Below, one piece after another: positions 59,770 to 64,000 of a DNA stretch of 64,000 nucleotides; position 1 is the stretch's first letter; each line of letters opens with the position of its first letter. Origin of the DNA: Malus domestica (taxonomy: Eukaryota; Streptophyta; Magnoliopsida; Rosales; Rosaceae); the NCBI RefSeq assembly GCF_042453785.1, contig NC_091675.1:21066501-21130500 (forward strand), written 5' to 3'. The position numbers and the translations under genes are program-made. A model generated the notes under the pieces. The model was not told the origin of the DNA. It made no database searches and saw nothing but the letters and a program-made list of their open reading frames with translations.

Positions 59770-60712
59770 TTAATAATGATATCCACCATCTTGACTTGGT
59801 GGTGGACTATAGCCTTGAGATGAATCATCATCTTGAAATATACTCATTGTGACATGCCTTCGCAAAATTTCCTTTTGCTTAGCACGTCAGAACTTCTTCC
59901 TCTCTGGAGTGTATTTGTTGAGGTCCTCTATCATGAAATTACATTTGAACTTTTCTTGCTCCCTATCCCCTTCGTGCGTCATGGCCAAATTCATTCGGGC
60001 CGCTTCTTCCTCCCGAGAGCTATGGCTTTTGGTCAATCTTGCAAATCCGGTAGCAATTTGTGCACTAATCGGATCTTGGGACTCCCTTTTTCTCTTTGCT
60101 TCCTTTTGCCTATCTCTTCTCGGGGGCCTTACAAAAGAAGAAGTTGGGGTCAATTCATCAACACCTTTATTGACATCATTTGTCTGTGCGGCTTCACTAT
60201 GAAATAATCTTCCCCATTATTGGTCCGCATCGGTTCCCCATCTCGGACAATCCTTGAGGACTTTTCAAGCATGATGCAACTTAAAAGCTTGATTTTTTGG
60301 TGTAGTTCTTATCTTGTAAATTGCCCTTGCTTTGTCACCATATGTAAGAAATACATAAAAACAATTCATTGCAAAATAATATTATGTACATAACAAATAA
60401 AATATCAACAAAGAAACTCATAACTTCTGCGGTGCTCCTTCCACTAGCCATGTCAACCACGGCTCTCTCCAAGCTTCCCTTCCATAAAGTGTACGCTTTG
60501 TTGATAACCTTCCACTGATCATAAACACCACCACCTTCCCTTCGGCTGACATTGGAGTTTTCATGGAGCTTATCAATAATTTTACCCCACAAAACCTTTT
60601 TATTTTGATTTTTGCCAACGGCACCATCTTCGTTAATGGAAACTCTTGCCAAGCATAAAGCAACATCTTCCTCAAATGTCCAATTATGATCTCTAATATG
60701 CTCTTTTGCCAT
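59770..60712 (-). pseudogene. PIF/Harbinger ORF1: Myb/SANT-like protein with NAM-associated C-terminus, dead
   Basis: Starting at ATG 60712, the first part encodes a trihelix/SANT-like domain (WTFEEDVALCLARVSINED, WGKIIDKLHENSN, YDQWKVINKAYTLWKGSLE). An intron probably lies near 60350-60420. The second part carries AFKLHHA-stop-KVLKDCP (Trp codon lost), SSFVRPPRRDRQKEAKRKRE, SQDPISAQIATGFARL and NLAMTHEGDREQEKFK, and ends GGYHY near 59770. In databases such proteins are often mislabelled glutathione S-transferase T3-like. In Harbinger elements this protein works with the transposase in nuclear import and DNA binding. Two or more stops make it nonfunctional. Confidence 0.82.
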
Positions 60713-61310
60713 CTTGAAAATTTTGGAAATGGGAAGAAATGGTAGAAAGAAAAATTGGAAGAATTGTAGGACAAAAATGAGTTTTGTGTGGATGTTTGAA
60801 CATACATAGGTATTTATAGAGTTTTTGGGTGAATTTTGAGTTAAATATTTTTTTTTAAATTTATTTTAGCCGTGGATTTAAATTTGGACCATTAGATCCT
60901 TTTTTTACCGTTAAATTTGATTATATTCGACCTCTGCCGTTGAATTCAATAAATATATAAATATAAAACTAAAAAAACATTGAATGTAGTCGTTGGATAA
61001 ATGTGAATTGGAACCGTTGGATTAAAAAGAACCGTTGGCTCGGCTGTCGCAAGTGGCCGACATGCCCACGTGGGTGAGGCCATGCCGATCATTCCGTTGG
61101 CGCATCTGAAGCATGCGCACGTGGAAAGGTGGAGTTTGTCACTTAAGCGCCAATTCCCAGTTACGTTGGTGGAGCCCACACCAATTTCTGGGTTAAACTT
61201 GGGCCGGTTTTTGGTTTTTTTATTTTTTTATTTTAGGTTTTAGGTTTTAAGTCCAAATTAGAACTTGTGTTGGAATGGATTTGGGGGGGGGGGGGGAATA
61301 GAAGAGGAAT
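60713..61310. other. Upstream flank of the Harbinger ORF1
   Basis: AT-rich with repeated CCGTTGGATT/CCGTTGAATT motifs (60850-61030), probably subterminal sequence of the element. A G-run of 13 lies at 61282-61295. I could not identify the terminal inverted repeat or target duplication. Confidence 0.4.
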
Positions 61311-62050
61311 TATAGGTTTTAGGCCATGGGTTGGAGTTGGCCTAAGAAACACCAGTTAACATAGGGCCTTGAAAAGGTCCAAGATAGGGCCTTGAAAAGG
61401 TCTAAGGGACATATAAGCCTAAGGCTGAGAAGCCTGGAAAATGACACAACCTGAATACCGCTCGGATATCGGCCGAGCGATATAGGCCTCAAATGCTTAT
61501 TGAAGAGCACGTGGGCAAACTGACAGCTTTATAACACGAGTTTGCAGAGAAAAGTCCACTCATATGTCATTCAAGCTAGATGGCGACTTGGGAACAACAA
61601 TGAAGACCCAAGATGGGACACAAAATGAGTTGAAGCGGCGTTCGGGGAGATTGGGTTAATTAATCGAGGCCAACAGGGGGAAATGGGCTACTTTATTCTA
61701 TGACAACATGCATTTGGATGCACAGCAACCACTTCACCGTAAATGTTTGGTTGACAGGTAAAAAGGTGTCATCGAGCTAGTTCTTGTAGAGTGGCACATT
61801 AAATGCTCCCTGTGAAAGACCCAAGGAATGAGGGTTCATTGGAGGCCTCTATGAAGGGGCATGAACCCCCAATATCAAGGTTGGACAACTTGAGAAAGTG
61901 AAATTGATGTATTAGCCAAGCGTTATTTTTAATCTTATAATCAATAGAATTCAACAACACAGTGGACGTAGACCAAGTTTTGCAGGGTGAACCACTTATA
62001 TCTTTGTTCATTTTAATTCTAGGCCATATCCAAGAGCCCACCAAGGATCA
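61311..62050 (+). repeat. LTR fragment, Ty3/gypsy-like
   Basis: Text near 61940-62010 (AACACAGTGGACGTAGACCA, GGGTGAACCACTTATATCTT) matches the 3' part of the LTRs at 9263-9648 and 14174-14534 (CAGTGTGGAC, GGGTGAACCAC). No internal region or primer-binding site follows, so this is a solo or truncated relative. Confidence 0.55.
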
Positions 62051-62100
62051 TATATTTTTTATCATTGGGTTTAAAGTATGTTAGTGTCCACATGGATTCA

Positions 62101-62664
62101 TGACACACCCCTTCCCGAAGGAGGGCATGCTGGCCGTCACGATCCGAAATAATACTCATTGGTACTCTATATGCATCAAAACATAATAAGGATGCAACAA
62201 TATAACAGGTGAAATAAGGAATCAACCGGAAACCCTGCAGCTGTCCTGTACAGTTAATTCTATAGCTCAAAATCCAATCCAACCGGAGTCACCACTGTGA
62301 CCTGTACGACACTACTCTGCACATAAATTAGAACTACTTGAAGTAGTCTGTACGATAAGAATGGTGTAAGAATACGCTCTAGTGCTTCTCTCATCAACAA
62401 CTGTATAATAATCTAAAGTCACCTACAAGTCGGAACCACCTCTCATGGTCTGTACGACATGCACCTACTTAGATCCAAGGTGATCGTGTGGTGCAGGATG
62501 AATAATATAAGCACTAACACTAGGAGTGCAGGTTATGAGCTCTCAACACAATTCACATCATCAATAAATCACATGAACAATATAAACCTCACCTGATACT
62601 CACATGTGCGTCCACAACACCATTTCACATATATGCATCAAATACTAATTCACATATTTCATAT
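62101..62664 (+). repeat. LTR copy, 36-kb solo-LTR family, plus orientation
   Basis: It begins TGACACACCCCTTCCCG and shares AAGGATGCAACAATATAACA and GGTGAAATAAGGAATC with the copy at 63068 onwards. The right end is broken where the inverted copy begins. Confidence 0.6.
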
Positions 62665-63052
62665 AATATGCATGCATGGCATACTTTCTGGTTTTGATAA
62701 AGATTTCTGAATTGAGCTATTTGAAGATTTATATGCATATTATATACTATTTTTCTGGGAAAATATACATGTTTTACAGCGAGGGGTTAGAAATGTTATT
62801 ATATGAGATATTTTCGAAAAACTTTGTTTTACTGACCCACTCAATCTTGTTTTGCGCCCCTCTAGGTTCTAGTTAGCAGTGTTGGTGGCTCACGAGGATT
62901 CCCACGGTGTTCTAACAGAATTCACAAAAGTAGGACTCACCATCGGGTGTTACATCTTAGTAATTGTATCTTTAAAGCTTCAGAATTGTGTAAATGGTTA
63001 CGTCACTCTCACGTGACGGCCAACATGCTCTCTTTCGGGACGGGGTGTGTCA
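62665..63052 (-). repeat. LTR copy of the same family, minus orientation
   Basis: Its 5' end is at 63052 (GGGGTGTGTCA on the plus strand). It pairs as an inverted repeat with 63068-63570: GGCATACTTTCTGGTTTTG, TACAGCGAGGGGTTAGAAAT, TTTTGTTTTACTGACCCACT and GGTGGCTCACGAGGATT all recur reversed there. Confidence 0.75.
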
Positions 63053-63067
63053 TTTAACGTACAAAAC

Positions 63068-63640
63068 TGACACACCCCGATCCTAGAATCAAGGCGTGCT
63101 GGTCGTCGCGTGGGCGTGACGTAACCAAAAGTGCGACACAGAAGCAATAGATAAGAGAAATATGAAGGAATAAAAACCAATTACTAGCAATAATATCCAA
63201 CTAGCATGCTAGAGTAAGTTTAGGTGTGAAACACACATATTCAGAGCGTAAATACTAGGTGCAGTCAAGTAGGACTATAACTAAATTACAACACCCGAAG
63301 GTGAGTCCTACATTTATGTAGTCTGTCAGAACGCCGTGTAAATCCTCGTGAGCCACCACACCGCTAACTAGAATCTGGAGGGGCGCAAAACAAAATTGAG
63401 TGGGTCAGTAAAACAAAGCTTTTCGAAAACATTTCAATTAATAACATTTCTAACCCCTCGCTGTAAAACCTGTATACTTTCCCAAAAAATAACATAATAT
63501 GCATATAAATCTTCATATATCTCAAATCACGAATCTTTACCAAAAACCAGAAAGTATGCCATGCTATAAGCGTCAATAACAGAATAAGGATGCAACATTA
63601 TAACAGGTGAAATAAGGAATCCGCCCCGGACCAGGATGTG
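63068..63640 (+). repeat. LTR copy of the same family, plus orientation
   Basis: It begins TGACACACCCCGATCCTAG, 15 bp from the opposing 5' end of the minus copy, and contains GGGGCGCAAAACAAAATTGA, as in the 36-kb solo LTR. It ends near GGAATCCGCCCCGG. Confidence 0.7.
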
Positions 63641-64000
63641 ACAATTCATTTGGGTTTGACCTCCAATTTTGAGCGTTAACACACTTGACTTTATTTATTA
63701 TTAATATATTTTACCTAACTTTTGACACTCGTTTTTTGGACCCACTTTGTAATACTTATTAATCATCCAAACGTCTATTTTTTAGAACATTCATAGATCA
63801 TCCTTGCAAAAAGTTAGACAAATTCAAAACCATTAATACATTCATTAGTTGTGGAAAAATTGACGAACACAGTTCTACAAAGCAACCCTAAACCCTGAAT
63901 CCAACGGTCATATGGTTTCAGATTTGGGTGGTTTTTGGTAGACATCAACTTTGAGGAAAGTCCTAAAAGATAGATGGTTCAGATCATTAAAATATATTAC
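63641..64000. other. AT-rich sequence at window end, no gene recognised
   Basis: Only short open frames and no familiar motif; the window ends here. Confidence 0.5.

Noticed and set aside
59833-60207. Plus-strand frames of 117-124 codons at 59.8-60.2 kb
   Set aside because: Antisense shadows of the Harbinger ORF1, which shows clear family similarity on the minus strand.

Overview
This is nuclear DNA of a flowering plant, most likely a woody Rosaceae of the apple/pear group. The spliced plant genes and plant LTR retrotransposons are seen directly. The family assignment is my inference: a short MITE near 41.43-41.58 kb matches, from memory, a repeat very common in apple-tribe genomes.

About half of the window (roughly 1-38 kb, and again 57.6-64 kb) is decayed transposable elements. 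From left to right: an unidentified frameshifted reading frame (1-502); an LTR-like segment; a Ty1/copia gag-pre-integrase plus integrase fragment (2.4-3.7 kb); an 880-bp hAT-type element with an 8-bp target duplication (3819-4698); a gene fragment of a STAR/KH RNA-binding protein (6.6 kb); the 3' end of a Ty3/gypsy element with several tandem arrays (7.1-9.65 kb); a minus-strand gypsy gag with its LTR (9.65-12.6 kb); and a large dead gypsy element (14.17 to about 23 kb) whose pol is cut by a 1.87-kb solo-LTR-like insertion. Between 25.6 and 36 kb lies a tandem duplication of a BCS1-type AAA-ATPase gene. Both copies are pseudogenes. The second is split by a copia element, which carries a hAT-type MITE, which in turn carries a Mutator-like element: four nested layers, the two innermost bounded by exact target-site duplications. 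A 2.33-kb solo LTR with a 5-bp duplication follows (35990-38320).

The right-hand part holds four apparently intact genes, all on the + strand: a TXNDC9/phosducin-like thioredoxin-fold protein (39618-41100, 7 coding exons, 229 aa); a Sec14-nodulin phosphatidylinositol transfer protein of the SFH type (43481-47127, 14 coding exons, 576 aa); a group C MAP kinase of the MPK1/2/7/14 class (50800-52283, 2 coding exons, 378 aa, TEY loop); and an S1-group bZIP factor (57161-57634, 157 aa). The bZIP transcript leader carries the conserved sucrose-control uORF (56903-57028, 41 aa), missed by length-filtered ORF calls, together with an overlapping upstream uORF. Nothing in the sequence suggests these four genes act as a cluster; they look like ordinary neighbours.

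The last 6.5 kb contain a dead PIF/Harbinger pair (transposase and Myb-like ORF in convergent orientation), an LTR fragment, and three copies of the same LTR family as the 36-38 kb solo LTR, two of them head to head and forming a large imperfect palindrome. I saw no CRISPR array, rRNA or tRNA gene. The most informative items are the SC-peptide uORF, the four-level nested insertion, the palindrome-centred tandem arrays in the gypsy elements, and the seven-copy TATA-bearing 116-bp array.
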